64,000 bases of DNA from Dyadobacter koreensis (GCF_900108855.1 NZ_FNXY01000005.1:202617-266616); one strand, 5' to 3'. Numbered from the stretch's first letter, positions 1 through 9,818 are shown. Notes: a model not told the origin generated them from the sequence alone. Program-made: numbers and translations.

Positions 1-444
1 GGTATGTACATAAAAATTAAGACGGTCAGTTGGTACCGGACTCAAATTTAAAATGTTAACATTTCGGTTATCAATAGAAACAGAAATACTCCAGTTGCCG
101 GCCGAGGGAAAGACATAACGCGTAGTATAAATATTCTGAGTCGTGTTGTTTCCAATATTCCGTGTCAAAGCATCGATACGGTCCACTTGTGTCGGTGCTG
201 CGTTGGTGCCGGAAGCTCCGTTGTAAAAATACATCAAAACAAATTTCTGAGCTTCTGCCGCTCCGATACCATTTGGGCTGACATCGAAATAACCAGTAAA
301 TGTTACGTCGTAGGCAAGCGGATTGTTGGGAACACGTTTAGCTGTAATTTCGCCGGCTCTTGCGTGCGTCGCATAAGCCCTGTTTCCAAAGGCAAAGCAG
401 ATCAATAGAAGGAGTAAAACCTGAAATTGTAGATTATTGCGCAT
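1..444 (-). CDS. secreted adhesin-like protein, N-terminal part (cut by window edge)
   Basis: Reading leftward from an ATG at 444, an open frame of 148 codons runs off the left edge. The first ~25 residues form a signal peptide (MRNN, then a Leu-rich core, ending near AYA-TH). The mature start THARAGEITAKRV resembles the opening of large Bacteroidota surface proteins that end in a gliding-motility-associated CHU_C domain and are exported by the type IX system; that assignment is recollection plus the presence of two CHU_C proteins elsewhere here (36145, 38237). The C-terminus is outside the window, so the sorting domain cannot be checked. The gene is divergent from sdhC across a 420-base gap. 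Export is well supported, exact family is not. Confidence 0.7.
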   Translation of the reverse strand, partial: MRNNLQFQVLLLLLICFAFGNRAYATHARAGEITAKRVPNNPLAYDVTFTGYFDVSPNGIGAAEAQKFVLMYFYNGASGTNAAPTQVDRIDALTRNIGNNTTQNIYTTRYVFPSAGNWSISVSIDNRNVNILNLSPVPTDRLNFYVHT

Positions 445-783
445 ATAATTTAATTACTTTATCCTGAATAGAGGCAAACACTTCACTATCGGTCCAAAAT
501 ACAGATTGTCTGCAATATTAAATAATGACTGTGATATCTGTTAAAGCAAACATTTTTATCTCAAAAATAAAAATGGCTGGTCTCAATATCATAGAAACAT
601 CAACGAAAAATCTATTTTAAAATGTATTTACCTATTCGTAATAAAACCACTGTTTGCGGCAAATTAACCTGTTAAATTTTGGCCTTTAATCAGTCTGGCG
701 ACTTTCAGCGGTAAATTAATCAGAAGGGGTATTTAATAATCATTATAAATTGTAAAGCGGTCCATAAAAATGATCCTCTTTTA
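445..783. other. intergenic stretch without a gene
   Basis: AT-rich spacer between the divergent secreted protein and sdhC. No open frame of useful length and no RNA gene could be recognised. It presumably carries the promoter of the leftward gene, but I found no clear TAnnTTTG on that strand. Confidence 0.5.
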
Positions 784-814
784 TTGTCTCGCAAACGTTT
801 GTGCCATACCTTTG
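784..814 (+). promoter_or_regulatory. Bacteroidota-type promoter of sdhCAB
   Basis: TTG at 784-786 and TACCTTTG at 807-814, spaced by 20 bases, match the -33/-7 consensus of the Bacteroidota primary sigma factor. The start codon of sdhC follows about 50 bases downstream. Confidence 0.6.
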
Positions 815-866
815 AAAGGTTCTAAATATACCTCATTTTTTTGTACTAAAACTATTCGTGTTTGCT

Positions 867-1538
867 ATGTCTTGGTTTACACAAGCGTTAACAAGTTCCA
901 TCGGTAAGAAGCTGATCATGTCGCTTACCGGTTTATTTTTGATCAGTTTTCTGGTAATACATGCGACCATCAATGCAATGATTTTTTATAATGATGGCGG
1001 CGAAACTTTTTCTCATTGGGGGCATTTTATGGGTACTAACCCCATTATCCGTACACTGGAAATTGGTCTGGTTTTAGGTTTCCTGATCCATATTGCTGAC
1101 GGCCTCTGGCTGACTAAAAATAACAATGATGCACGACCAGTGAAGTATGCTGTGACAAATGCCAAAGCAAACAGCACCTGGTATTCACGCAGTATGGGTT
1201 TGTTGGGTACGCTGATATTGATCTTTCTGGTGATTCACACATCGCACTTCTGGATTCCGAATCGCAGCAACCAGTTTGCAACAGGAGAAGAACTTAATCT
1301 GTATCAGATGATGCTTGACATATTCCAGAATATCTGGGTTGTCATCATTTATGTACTCGGTTGCTTTTCACTTGCATGGCATTTACTGCATGGTTTTCAA
1401 AGCGCATTTAAAACATTGGGTTTATACCATTTTAAATACAATGGCGCGATTCAGGTCGTAGGGGTTGTATTTTCAATTGTTGTCCCGCTTCTTTTTGCAC
1501 TGATGCCTGTTTCGATATACCTCGGATGGGTTTATTAA
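867..1538 (+). CDS. sdhC: succinate dehydrogenase/fumarate reductase cytochrome b subunit
   Basis: Membrane anchor of complex II: it binds heme b and passes electrons between the iron-sulfur subunit and menaquinone. At 223 residues with five hydrophobic segments it matches the single-subunit, B-type (b558) anchor of Bacteroidota and Bacillus rather than the split SdhC/SdhD of Proteobacteria. It opens with MSWFTQALTSSIGKKLIMSLTG, typical of the family; histidines in the helices (for example FLVIHATIN, FLVIHTSHF, AWHLLHGF) are candidate heme ligands. I chose the ATG at 867 over an in-frame GTG at 858 because it gives the family's usual start. First gene of sdhCAB, with sdhA about 100 bases downstream. 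Confidence 0.93.
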   Translation: MSWFTQALTSSIGKKLIMSLTGLFLISFLVIHATINAMIFYNDGGETFSHWGHFMGTNPIIRTLEIGLVLGFLIHIADGLWLTKNNNDARPVKYAVTNAKANSTWYSRSMGLLGTLILIFLVIHTSHFWIPNRSNQFATGEELNLYQMMLDIFQNIWVVIIYVLGCFSLAWHLLHGFQSAFKTLGLYHFKYNGAIQVVGVVFSIVVPLLFALMPVSIYLGWVY

Positions 1539-1642
1539 ATTCCAAGTGTTTGACCGTCAGTATAATTAAATAGCTGACTGTTGAATATTCTTGACAAAGT
1601 TGTTGAATCTAATTTTTCAGGTTAATTAACATTTCAAAATAT

Positions 1643-3631
1643 ATGGCAACTTCATCTCGTCTGGATGCCAGAATACCTCAAGGCTCGCTGGAAGATAAGT
1701 GGAAAAAATACAAATCATCAGTACCCCTTGTAAACCCTGCCAACAAGCGTAATATTGAAGTAATTGTAGTTGGAACCGGTCTGGCTGGTGCTTCTGCTGC
1801 TGCAACGCTGGCGGAAATGGGATATAAAGTAAAAGCTTTTTGTTTCCAGGATTCACCTCGCCGTGCGCACTCAATCGCGGCACAGGGAGGTATTAATGCT
1901 GCTAAAAATTACCAGAACGATGGTGATTCTGTTCACCGTCTTTTTTACGATACTATTAAAGGGGGGGATTACCGGTCACGCGAAGCCAATGTGCATCGTC
2001 TGGCGGAAGTTTCAGGAAATATTATTGACCAGTGCGTCGCACAGGGTGTTCCTTTTGCACGTGAATACGGCGGGCTTCTTTCCAACCGTTCTTTCGGTGG
2101 AGTGCAGGTTCAACGTACATTTTATGCAGCAGGACAAACAGGTCAGCAGCTTTTGTTAGGTGCTTACTCAGGTTTGCAGCGCCAGGTTGGTATGGGGACA
2201 ATCGCCATGTACAACCGTCACGAAATGCTTGACGTTGTAAAAATCGATGGAAAGTGCCGTGGTATCATTGCAAGAAACCTGATCACAGGAGAACTGGAAA
2301 GACATTCAGCGCACGCCGTTTTGCTCTGTACAGGTGGTTACGGAAATGTTTTTTATCTGTCGACAAATGCGATGGGTAGCAACGTAACGGCTGCATGGAA
2401 AGCACACAAACGCGGAGCATTCTTCGCAAACCCATGTTTCACACAAATTCACCCGACTTGTATTCCGGTATCTGGTGAGCATCAGTCGAAATTGACTCTG
2501 ATGTCAGAATCACTTCGTAATGATGGTCGTATCTGGGTGCCGAAAAAACAAAACGATACACGTCCTGGAAACGAAATTCCTGAAGAAGAAAGAGATTACT
2601 ACCTGGAACGCCGTTATCCTGCTTTTGGGAACCTGGTTCCTCGTGATATTGCTTCCCGCGCTGCGAAGGAAAGATGTGATGCAGGATATGGAGTAGGCTC
2701 TTCTAAACTGGCAGTGTTCCTTGATTTCTCCGCTGCTTTCCACCGTTACGGACAAGGAGAAGCAAATAAAAATAACATTACTAACGCCTCAGAAGCTCAG
2801 ATTCTTGAATGGGGTAAAGCAGTAGTGAAAGAAAAGTATGGCAACCTTTTCGATATGTACAAGCAGATCACAGGAGAAGATCCTTATGAAGTGCCTATGC
2901 GTATTTATCCTGCGGTTCACTATACAATGGGTGGACTCTGGGTTGATTACAACTTAATGACAACTGTTCCGGGATTGTATTCATTAGGAGAAGCAAATTT
3001 CTCAGATCACGGTGCAAACCGTTTGGGGGCTTCAGCATTGATGCAAGGTTTGGCGGATGGTTATTTTGTAATTCCAATCACTGTCGGAGCTTACCTGGCA
3101 GGAGAGATCAGAACCGGTAAAATTTCTACCGATCATGAAGCATTCGTTCAGACTGAAAAAGAAGTAAAAGACAGAATTGAGAAATTGATCTCCATTAAGG
3201 GAAATACTTCGCCTGAGTTGTTCCACCGCCGTTTAGGTAAGATTATGTGGGATAAATGTGGGATGGCACGTAATGAAAAGGGATTAAAAGAAGCCATTGT
3301 GGAAATCCGTGCATTACGCGAAGAATTCTGGAAAGATGTGAAAGTAATGGGTAAAATCGGTGATTTCAACCCGGAACTTGATAAGGCAAACCGTGTTGCG
3401 GATTTCATCGAGTTAGGTGAGTTGATGTGTATCGATGCGCTGACAAGGAATGAATCTTGCGGAGGCCACTTCCGTGAAGAATACCAGACAGAAGAAGGTG
3501 AGGCCCTTCGCGACGACGAAAACTTTATGTTTGTGTCGGCGTGGGAACATATCGCGACTGAGAAATGGGAACTTCACAAGGAAGACCTTGTTTATGATAA
3601 CATTAAAATCGCTCAGAGAAGTTATAAATAG
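1643..3631 (+). CDS. sdhA: succinate dehydrogenase/fumarate reductase flavoprotein subunit
   Basis: Catalytic subunit of complex II, interconverting succinate and fumarate with covalently bound FAD at the cytoplasmic face of the membrane. The dinucleotide fold lies at residues 44-60 ([17 protein letters not shown]). [12 protein letters not shown] around residue 76 carries the histidine expected to bind FAD covalently. TQIHPTCI, and [13 protein letters not shown] near the C-terminus, are substrate-site motifs of the family. 662 residues is the normal length for B-type enzymes. Middle gene of sdhCAB; a short reiterated repeat lies just after the stop codon. Whether the enzyme works mainly as SQR or QFR cannot be read from sequence. 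Confidence 0.96.
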   Translation: MATSSRLDARIPQGSLEDKWKKYKSSVPLVNPANKRNIEVIVVGTGLAGASAAATLAEMGYKVKAFCFQDSPRRAHSIAAQGGINAAKNYQNDGDSVHRLFYDTIKGGDYRSREANVHRLAEVSGNIIDQCVAQGVPFAREYGGLLSNRSFGGVQVQRTFYAAGQTGQQLLLGAYSGLQRQVGMGTIAMYNRHEMLDVVKIDGKCRGIIARNLITGELERHSAHAVLLCTGGYGNVFYLSTNAMGSNVTAAWKAHKRGAFFANPCFTQIHPTCIPVSGEHQSKLTLMSESLRNDGRIWVPKKQNDTRPGNEIPEEERDYYLERRYPAFGNLVPRDIASRAAKERCDAGYGVGSSKLAVFLDFSAAFHRYGQGEANKNNITNASEAQILEWGKAVVKEKYGNLFDMYKQITGEDPYEVPMRIYPAVHYTMGGLWVDYNLMTTVPGLYSLGEANFSDHGANRLGASALMQGLADGYFVIPITVGAYLAGEIRTGKISTDHEAFVQTEKEVKDRIEKLISIKGNTSPELFHRRLGKIMWDKCGMARNEKGLKEAIVEIRALREEFWKDVKVMGKIGDFNPELDKANRVADFIELGELMCIDALTRNESCGGHFREEYQTEEGEALRDDENFMFVSAWEHIATEKWELHKEDLVYDNIKIAQRSYK

Positions 3632-3637
3632 CCAGGG

Positions 3638-3664
3638 GCTTTCGGCTTTCAGCTATCGGCTTTA
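3638..3664. repeat. short reiterated GGCTTTC/GCTATC intergenic repeat
   Basis: Immediately after the sdhA stop the sequence repeats GGCTTTC-GGCTTTCA-GCTATC-GGCTTT. A very similar composite follows the lpdA stop at 26204-26235. Both sit at 3' ends of central-metabolism genes, which suggests a dispersed short repeat family rather than coding sequence. Confidence 0.5.
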
Positions 3665-3736
3665 AATCCGGTACTTCTTATGAGTTTTATAACTAAATAA
3701 ATTTCGTTAATAGTTAATCATTAACAGTTTAGAAAA

Positions 3737-4504
3737 ATGAGTGCAGGCAATATGCGTCTTACGCTTAAAGTGTGGAGACAAAGCAATACAGATACACAAG
3801 GAGGATTCGAGAATTATAATCTGGATGGTGTTTCTCCGGATATGTCTTTCCTTGAAATGTTCGATATTCTTAACGAACAATTAATTGAAGAAAATAAAGA
3901 ACCAGTCGCATTCGATCACGATTGTCGTGAAGGTATCTGCGGAATGTGTTCTATGTTTATAAATGGCCAGCCTCACGGACCTTTGAAAGGCGTAACAACC
4001 TGCCAGTTGCACATGCGCTCTTTCCAGGATGGTGATACCATTACTGTTGAACCATGGAGAGCAGCAGGATTTCCTGTTATCAAGGATTTGGTTGTAAATC
4101 GTGATGGCTTTGACCGTATTATATCCGCAGGTGGTTTTGTGTCTGTTAACACAGGTAACGCGCAGGATGCCAATAGCCTTCCGATTGCGAAAGAAAATGC
4201 CGACGACGCATTTGCAGCTGCCGCTTGTATCGGTTGCGGAGCTTGTGTAGCAGCTTGTAAAAACGCGTCTGCGATGTTGTTCGTATCAGCGAAAATTTCA
4301 CAACTTGCTTTGTTGCCGCAGGGGCAGGCAGAGCGAAGTATCCGTGCAGAGAAAATGGTTGCACAGATGGATGCGGAAGGTTTCGGTAATTGTACTAACA
4401 CCCACGCTTGTTCGGCTGAATGTCCAAAAGAAATCAGTTTCGAGAATATTGCACGTATGAACCGCGAATATCTAGGAGCGAAAGTTTCTTCGAAAGCAGT
4501 TTAG
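3737..4504 (+). CDS. sdhB: succinate dehydrogenase/fumarate reductase iron-sulfur subunit
   Basis: Electron-transfer subunit of complex II carrying 2Fe-2S, 4Fe-4S and 3Fe-4S clusters between FAD and the quinone site. The plant-type 2Fe-2S motif CREGICGMC covers residues 63-71 with a further cysteine in TTCQLH; the [11 protein letters not shown] block and the later [15 protein letters not shown] block supply the other cluster ligands. 255 residues fits the B-type family. Last gene of sdhCAB, 105 bases after sdhA, followed by a hairpin terminator at 4537. Confidence 0.95.
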   Translation: MSAGNMRLTLKVWRQSNTDTQGGFENYNLDGVSPDMSFLEMFDILNEQLIEENKEPVAFDHDCREGICGMCSMFINGQPHGPLKGVTTCQLHMRSFQDGDTITVEPWRAAGFPVIKDLVVNRDGFDRIISAGGFVSVNTGNAQDANSLPIAKENADDAFAAAACIGCGACVAACKNASAMLFVSAKISQLALLPQGQAERSIRAEKMVAQMDAEGFGNCTNTHACSAECPKEISFENIARMNREYLGAKVSSKAV

Positions 4505-4536
4505 AAAGTATAAGTTCGAAGGAAATCAGAGATATA

Positions 4537-4575
4537 AAAGGGACGGCTTATTCATTTAAGTCGTCCCTTTGTGTT
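4537..4575 (+). terminator. rho-independent terminator after sdhCAB
   Basis: Inverted arms AAAGGGACG (4537-4545) and CGTCCCTTT (4562-4570) with a 16-base loop lie 33 bases after the sdhB stop. The arms end in T-rich sequence. Confidence 0.65.
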
Positions 4576-4705
4576 ATAAAACGTCAGCTTTATTGTCAGA
4601 AATTGAAATGGCAACACGTTTAAAAGGCATCGCTCAGAAAGAGAAAAGGCGACCGATATATCAGTCGCCTTCGCACAAAATTCCTTGATTAAGAACTGTC
4701 AGAAA

Positions 4706-5332
4706 TTATTTCTTAGCAGTACTGTCAGCAGAAGCCTTACCAGCATCCGATTCTTTGTAAGTTTTGTTCAAACCTTCGATGATTTTCTGAGTTACATCAA
4801 GAGATTTGTCAGCAAATAAAATTCCGCCGCCCAAAGAATATCCCAGCACATATTCGTAGTTATTTTCTTTGTTATACTTTTCAATATAAGCTCTGATTTG
4901 CTTGTAAAGCTCTTCATTCTTACCAGCTTCTTCCTGTTGAAGTCCAGCCATTGCCTGATCACGGTAAGCAACAAGATCCTGCTGTTTTTTCATCAACTGA
5001 GCTTCGGTAGAACGCGCTTGATCTGGCGTCATTGTTTGTGCTTTTTGTTGGAAAAAAGCAACTTCATTCTGCAAAGAGCGTCCTTTTGTGTTCAACTCAT
5101 TTTCCAATTGGAAATGTTTGTTTTCAAGCGCTTTCTTGGTATCCTTAAAGAAATCGTAATTCGTCAAAAGAGAATCGACCTGAACATACACAGTACGACG
5201 GCCAGCCACAACTCCTCCGTCTGATGATCCTGCACCTGCTTCTGATTTATTTCCTGAGAAATGTAAGAAAAATAACACCGCTACGGCTATGCTGAGCACG
5301 ATGTTCCAAATTAACGAAGTATTGTTATTCAC
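4706..5332 (-). CDS. OmpH/Skp-family periplasmic chaperone
   Basis: Skp-like proteins hold unfolded outer-membrane proteins in the periplasm. After an N-terminal hydrophobic segment (about residues 8-26) comes VYVQVDSLLTNYDFFKDTKKAL, the usual opening of the OmpH domain, followed by a long charged helix expected to form a coiled coil (ENKHFQLENELNTKGRSLQNEV...) and a C-terminal strand region with LGYSLGGGILFADKSLDVTQ, matching the family. I place the start at a GTG (5332, protein VNNNTSLIWNIV), because the longer frame from 5389 would include the promoter element TATCTTTG at 5366-5373. The non-cleaved-looking N-terminus suggests membrane anchoring. Confidence 0.85.
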   Translation of the reverse strand: MNNNTSLIWNIVLSIAVAVLFFLHFSGNKSEAGAGSSDGGVVAGRRTVYVQVDSLLTNYDFFKDTKKALENKHFQLENELNTKGRSLQNEVAFFQQKAQTMTPDQARSTEAQLMKKQQDLVAYRDQAMAGLQQEEAGKNEELYKQIRAYIEKYNKENNYEYVLGYSLGGGILFADKSLDVTQKIIEGLNKTYKESDAGKASADSTAKK

Positions 5333-5365
5333 GTTTTTAAGGTTTTGTTTTTTTAGAAAGAGCCG

Positions 5366-5373
5366 CAAAGATA
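5366..5373 (-). promoter_or_regulatory. -7 element of the ompH-like gene
   Basis: On the minus strand this reads TATCTTTG, an exact TAnnTTTG match. Transcription starting a few bases later leaves a short leader before the GTG at 5332. No convincing -33 TTTG at ideal spacing was found. Confidence 0.5.
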
Positions 5374-5410
5374 ATGATTTGTGTTTCAAGGCCTACAATT
5401 CCGTAATTTT

Positions 5411-5953
5411 TTACTCTACTTTAAATATCGAAGGATGATCTCTCGAATAAACAATGTCAATTAATTGTCCGTTTTTAAGGTGTGCAAACTGTTTAATATC
5501 CAGTCCCTGACGTAGGACCCCGTCCGGAGTGATATACTCGATCGCCATAAACGGCTGATGATAAGTTGATTTTAATGTAAAGCGAAGATTTACGATACCG
5601 ACAACTCTGGCTCTGGTGCCTTGTACTTTTCCTTTTAAATAATAAGCTTGTATTGCCTTATTAGTCGAAATTGCAGTTTTTTCGATTACCATGTAAAGAA
5701 TAGTTAACGAAAGAATAAAAGCCAATAAGGAAAGAACGCTGATATACCACTTCTTTGGTGTGAATAATATCTGATAGATATAAGTGGTCTTAAATTTTTC
5801 CATAACAGGAAAAAAAATACATAATGAACCAATCGTTACAGTGTTAAGCGACCACCATTTGACGGCTACCCAGTAGTCCAGATTATGCACAAATAAGGCG
5901 ATAAGAAGAAAAGCGAAGAGCAACAGAAATACGCCGAAATATATTCTTTTCAT
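5411..5953 (-). CDS. membrane protein of unknown function
   Basis: 180 residues with four predicted membrane segments: residues ~4-24, ~33-52, ~68-92 and a short one near 60. A soluble C-terminal part from about residue 110 (GKVQGTRARVVGIVNLRFTLKST...YITPDGVLRQGLDIKQFAHLKNGQLIDIVYSRDHPSIFKVE) resembles the small beta domain of DUF3592-type proteins; that comparison is tentative. It overlaps the upstream small membrane protein by ATGA (5950-5953), so the two are translationally coupled. No function can be assigned. Confidence 0.75.
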   Translation of the reverse strand: MKRIYFGVFLLLFAFLLIALFVHNLDYWVAVKWWSLNTVTIGSLCIFFPVMEKFKTTYIYQILFTPKKWYISVLSLLAFILSLTILYMVIEKTAISTNKAIQAYYLKGKVQGTRARVVGIVNLRFTLKSTYHQPFMAIEYITPDGVLRQGLDIKQFAHLKNGQLIDIVYSRDHPSIFKVE

Positions 5954-6282
5954 TGAACGGTCTTTCTGAGAAAATATCCGGACAGCCCTGATAGGCCACC
6001 AATAATTCCTCCCACAATCGTTGTTACCACGAGAAGTAAAATTCCATTTGGCAAGGAAAAAATCTCAGCAATCCGGTTCGACATGGCACCTGTGGTACTT
6101 GTATGGAGATATAAGCCATAAAAAAACCATAGTAGCGCAATCGCGAGAAAACCAGTCACAAAAGCATGGAGCGGGGTTAATGGCCGCCAGAGCATGATTA
6201 AAAAGGGAATCAGTGCGACGGTCCACCAAGGCGCGAAAAGTTGCAATATCGCCGTGACGATGAAAATGATGAGAAAATTCAT
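5950..6282 (-). CDS. small integral membrane protein
   Basis: 110 residues with three or four hydrophobic helices: MNFLIIFIVTAILQLFAPWW, TPLHAFVTGFLAIALLWFFYGLYLH, and LPNGILLLVVTTIVGGIIGGLSGLSGYFLRKTV. I chose the ATG at 6282, five bases after the stop of the penicillin acylase gene, because a longer frame would overlap that gene and adds a soluble, low-quality N-terminus. Its stop overlaps the next start (ATGA). The spacing implies cotranscription with the acylase and the 5411 protein. Function unknown. Confidence 0.75.
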   Translation of the reverse strand: MNFLIIFIVTAILQLFAPWWTVALIPFLIMLWRPLTPLHAFVTGFLAIALLWFFYGLYLHTSTTGAMSNRIAEIFSLPNGILLLVVTTIVGGIIGGLSGLSGYFLRKTVQ

Positions 6283-6286
6283 AGCG

Positions 6287-8725
6287 CTATTTCTTTTTAA
6301 GAATGACTCTGGATGTAAGGCGCTTATTCTGCTGGTCAGGGGAGGACAAATAAACGAGTTCATTTAATTCTCCCTTTTCCCATTTTTCCAATAAATTCAG
6401 ATAATAAGGACTTCCCGGATTTCCTGATTGTCCTCCCGGAAAAATCCCGTAAGCTTTGGGAGTTGGTCCAAGTTCAACAACCATGCGCCAGGATGGGCCG
6501 TTTCTCTTTGTGATTGCATTGACAATTCCTGTCCCACCGCCGAGTTTCAGATGAGGTGCATTAAAAGGCTTTAAGCTTCTGCTCAAATGTCTGATTTCGG
6601 TATCTTTCACTTCTGACCATTGCCATGACGGACTCATTGCGCCATGTCTGGCGTTTAATGTATCCACAGCGGCTTTAAAACTTGAAATGGTAATGTCGGC
6701 TAATGTTTCTTTCTTAGGCGTTTTTACATTATCAAACCACTTGGCGTCGGGCTGTTTTAATATCATATATAAGAGCCGGTCTCTCGAAGGAAATGCCAGA
6801 GGTGCTTCCGAAGAGTCAAATTCATCATTCCATACCGCATTTCTTAAAGCGGGAAGCCATTCCTCAAAAATAGAAGGAGCTATTTTTTCAGGAGAATTCT
6901 GATAATTCCATTCTGTCAAAACCTGTTGAGCAGCTTTATAAGTTGAATTAAGCGGGGTAGTTTCTAAGATGGAAAGTAGTTTCGGAAGTATAGTCCGGGC
7001 TAAAACATTGTAGTTATCATTCTGCAGTATTCTCAAACTATCGGCATTAGCAGAATTCATTTTCTCCAGTCGTTCATTGATCCTTATCCCTCGTTCAGCG
7101 GGAGCGAAAATCCAATTGATATAATATGGATAACTTGGATCCGTTGAAGATTGGTTCGCAGAGCTTACAAAACCTCTTGTAGGATTTTTCACAAATGGAT
7201 TTTGGTCAGCAGGGATCCAGCCTTTCCAGTCGTCGTCCGGACTGGAACCGTCCAGAAGGAATTTTCCCTGATCTTTTCGTTTCAGTGGTAATTTCCCATT
7301 TACCGTCATGGCAATATTTTTTCCATTGTCAGCAAAAACAAAATTCTGGGCTGGGCCGACATATTTTGCCAAGGCATTACGATAGTCATCGTAGTCCTTC
7401 GCTTTATTAAGTTCGTAGAAAGTCAGAAAGCTGTTTCCGGGTTCATGTCCTATCCATTTGGTGGCCAGATATACCGATCCGGTCAGCTCATCATTATATT
7501 TGGTGACGGGGCCGTGATGAGTATAAGTAACCTGCTCCCGATAAGGTTCTGCTTTCCCTTTTATATAAATTAATTCCTCACGCTTGCGAGCAGGCTTCCA
7601 TTGATTGTCATACCAGTAACTCGACTGAGACGTATCTTTAAAAGTTATTTTGTAACGATCATAGACATCTGCGTCAACATTGGTTACACCCCATGCCACA
7701 TTCTGATTAAAACCAATAATCACACTCGGAATTCCCGGTAACGAAACTCCGTAGACATTTACATCCGGCGAATGCAGCTGAACCTGATACCATATGGACG
7801 GAAGCGTCAACTCGAGGTGCGGATCATTTGCAAGAATAGGGTAGCCGGTTATCGATTTTTCGGCACTTATTGCCCAGTTGTTACTTCCGATTCCCTCAGG
7901 TTTCATCTCTGGTTTTGAAAATTCATTTAACAGTACTGAATCTTTTGATTCAGAATGTTTGTCATCAGGAATTGGCAGTGGTTTAAAATCCCATGCAGTC
8001 CCCACCGGAATAATCGGACTTTCCTGAAGCATCGGGTAATCCGGAAAAAGATCTTTAATAACTTCATTTCCATACTTTTTTAAAACATTTGACATATTCA
8101 GATCATTTGAACGCCCGGCGAGCGTCAATGTCATTTGTTCCAGCATGTACATGGTATTGATTGGTTTCCAGAGCTCCGGTTTATAGCCCAGCAATTTATA
8201 TTCTACCGGATAATCCTTTGGAGAAAGCTGGCTGATAAAAGCATTAACGCCAGCGCTGTAGCCAAGTAGCGCTTCTCTGGATTTAGGATCGCTTAACGCA
8301 ATTTTTATATTTACCTCGGCGCCATAGGCCATTCCAAGGCGACGGCTGTTTTTATCCATTTCAAGTGTCGCGGGGCCGAGTATTTCGGAAAGTCGCCCGG
8401 ACGCTGCCCTGGTTTGAATATCCATTTGCCACAGCCGGTCTTTTGCAGTAAGATATCCCTGTGCGTAAAAAAGATCGAAGTCATTTTTGGCAAAAATGTG
8501 AGGAACGCCGATATCGTCAAAGCGGATGATAACCTCTTCCCGAAGGCTATCCAGTTTTAAAACAATTTCTTCGTTCGGCTCGTAAATCTTTTCACCGTTT
8601 TGCCAAAACCCTGTAAAAGGGCTTAGAAAAGGGCCTAAGGCAGGAACTGGTCCCCATGGCCTGTTCAATGCATATACTAAGCCAATTGTAAGTATAACCG
8701 TCAAAACAGCTTTGAAAAATTTCAT
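6287..8725 (-). CDS. penicillin acylase family N-terminal nucleophile hydrolase
   Basis: Periplasmic amidase of the Ntn-hydrolase superfamily, which cleaves amide bonds in substrates such as acylated amines, N-acyl homoserine lactones or beta-lactams. The 812-residue precursor has an N-terminal signal/anchor (MKFFKAVLTVILTIGLVYAL), an alpha-chain region with the motif VPHIFAKNDFDLFYAQGYLTAKDRLWQMD, a linker, and the self-cleavage site G-SNNWAIS, where Ser281 becomes the N-terminal nucleophile of the beta chain. The beta chain carries DPHLELTLPSIWYQVQLHSP and the late GGTGIVNAITKRNGPSWRMVVELG block. Lies 35 bases after cutC and just before two small membrane genes, probably one operon. The physiological substrate cannot be told from sequence. 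Confidence 0.92.
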   Translation of the reverse strand: MKFFKAVLTVILTIGLVYALNRPWGPVPALGPFLSPFTGFWQNGEKIYEPNEEIVLKLDSLREEVIIRFDDIGVPHIFAKNDFDLFYAQGYLTAKDRLWQMDIQTRAASGRLSEILGPATLEMDKNSRRLGMAYGAEVNIKIALSDPKSREALLGYSAGVNAFISQLSPKDYPVEYKLLGYKPELWKPINTMYMLEQMTLTLAGRSNDLNMSNVLKKYGNEVIKDLFPDYPMLQESPIIPVGTAWDFKPLPIPDDKHSESKDSVLLNEFSKPEMKPEGIGSNNWAISAEKSITGYPILANDPHLELTLPSIWYQVQLHSPDVNVYGVSLPGIPSVIIGFNQNVAWGVTNVDADVYDRYKITFKDTSQSSYWYDNQWKPARKREELIYIKGKAEPYREQVTYTHHGPVTKYNDELTGSVYLATKWIGHEPGNSFLTFYELNKAKDYDDYRNALAKYVGPAQNFVFADNGKNIAMTVNGKLPLKRKDQGKFLLDGSSPDDDWKGWIPADQNPFVKNPTRGFVSSANQSSTDPSYPYYINWIFAPAERGIRINERLEKMNSANADSLRILQNDNYNVLARTILPKLLSILETTPLNSTYKAAQQVLTEWNYQNSPEKIAPSIFEEWLPALRNAVWNDEFDSSEAPLAFPSRDRLLYMILKQPDAKWFDNVKTPKKETLADITISSFKAAVDTLNARHGAMSPSWQWSEVKDTEIRHLSRSLKPFNAPHLKLGGGTGIVNAITKRNGPSWRMVVELGPTPKAYGIFPGGQSGNPGSPYYLNLLEKWEKGELNELVYLSSPDQQNKRLTSRVILKKK

Positions 8726-8760
8726 ATCACGGAGACTTGGGTGAAAATTCCTGCCTTGCT

Positions 8761-9498
8761 TTATTCTGTATCTGCAACCGCCTCCACTATCGCTTCAATA
8801 AGATTTAAATCACTATATAATACTGAACGTTCGTCCGGAATTTCTCCTGCCATGGAAACATCTGCGGGAAAAAACTTTTGCCTGCCCGGGCGGAATGCTT
8901 TGGCGGTCAAATGGAGTGCATGGACACCGGCTTCTTTTAATTCTTTTGCATTGTGGTGATTAACACCGCCACCTGCCATAATTTCTATGGAACTTCCAGC
9001 TGTTTTTGCCAATTGTTTCAAGAGCGGGACAGCCATAGGAGCACTGGCTTTTTGTCCTGACGTTAATATTCTTTCAGCTCCTGTTTCGATTACGGCTTTC
9101 AAAGCTTTAACAGGATCGGGAGTGAGATCGAAAGCCCGGTGAAAAGTTACTTTCATTGGTGCCGCGAAATCTACGAGTGCTTTCGTACGTGCTACATCAA
9201 CCTGACCGTCAGGGAGAAGTATACCCAGAACCACACCTTGCGCACCCAGTTTTTTAGCGAGTGAAATATCCCTTTTCATAATTTCTTCTTCAAAGAAATC
9301 ATAAACGAAATCGCCTCCACGCGGACGGATCATCACAAACACCGGAATTTTGATATGTTCAAGTACCATTTCAATAAGGCCTGCGCTTGGAGTGGTTCCT
9401 CCTTCGCCAAGCCCTCCGCATAATTCAATACGCCCTGCACCACCAACCTGGGCATTTAAGCAGGATTCAAGTGAATATGCACAAACTTCAATTGTCAT
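8761..9498 (-). CDS. cutC: copper homeostasis protein CutC family
   Basis: TIM-barrel protein of the CutC family, named for a copper-sensitivity phenotype in E. coli whose direct role is disputed. Family blocks present: IEVCAYSLESCLNAQVGGAGRIELC at the N-terminus, GGTTPSAGLIE, PVFVMIRPRGGDFVY, GVVLGILLPDGQVD, VTFHRAFD, GAERILTSGQ and IMAGGGVN. The start is the ATG at 9498; an upstream extension has no family similarity. 245 residues is the normal length. It is the first gene of a likely leftward operon with the penicillin acylase. Confidence 0.92.
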   Translation of the reverse strand: MTIEVCAYSLESCLNAQVGGAGRIELCGGLGEGGTTPSAGLIEMVLEHIKIPVFVMIRPRGGDFVYDFFEEEIMKRDISLAKKLGAQGVVLGILLPDGQVDVARTKALVDFAAPMKVTFHRAFDLTPDPVKALKAVIETGAERILTSGQKASAPMAVPLLKQLAKTAGSSIEIMAGGGVNHHNAKELKEAGVHALHLTAKAFRPGRQKFFPADVSMAGEIPDERSVLYSDLNLIEAIVEAVADTE

Positions 9499-9766
9499 AA
9501 TTGTTTCAAATTCTAAATGTTGGGGAAATTTACAAAAGATTTTGTCTCGCCGGTGATAACGATTAAATTTCTGCAAAATGACTAAAATTGGCGGGGAATG
9601 CTTTTTGTATACAATTAGTGATATCAGAATAGAAAGAGGTGCATCTTTTAAGGAGGTATAAATTTATGATATTCAAATGTTTATCCTATCCGGAAAAATA
9701 TTAATAATAAAAAACAATTATTTTTAATATTTTTTGTTTAAAATTATCAAAAGATGCAATTTTTTT
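9499..9766. other. intergenic stretch between cutC and the DUF2795 gene
   Basis: AT-rich. It holds an AAGGAGG sequence at about 9650 followed by an ATG and a 12-codon frame (9667-9705), too short to call a gene. The DUF2795 promoter lies at its right end. Confidence 0.4.
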
Positions 9767-9774
9767 TACTTTTG
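9767..9774 (+). promoter_or_regulatory. -7 element of the DUF2795 gene
   Basis: TACTTTTG, an exact TAnnTTTG match, 44 bases before the start codon. The -33 region is only T-rich with no exact TTTG at the ideal 19 bases. Confidence 0.5.
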
Positions 9775-9818
9775 CAATCCTTAAAAAATTAAGTAACTAT
9801 TTAATAGGCGAAAAAACT

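Noticed and set aside
1626..1883. Open frame on the minus strand opposite the start of sdhA
   Set aside because: It lies wholly within the convincing sdhA gene, with no family features; a shadow frame.
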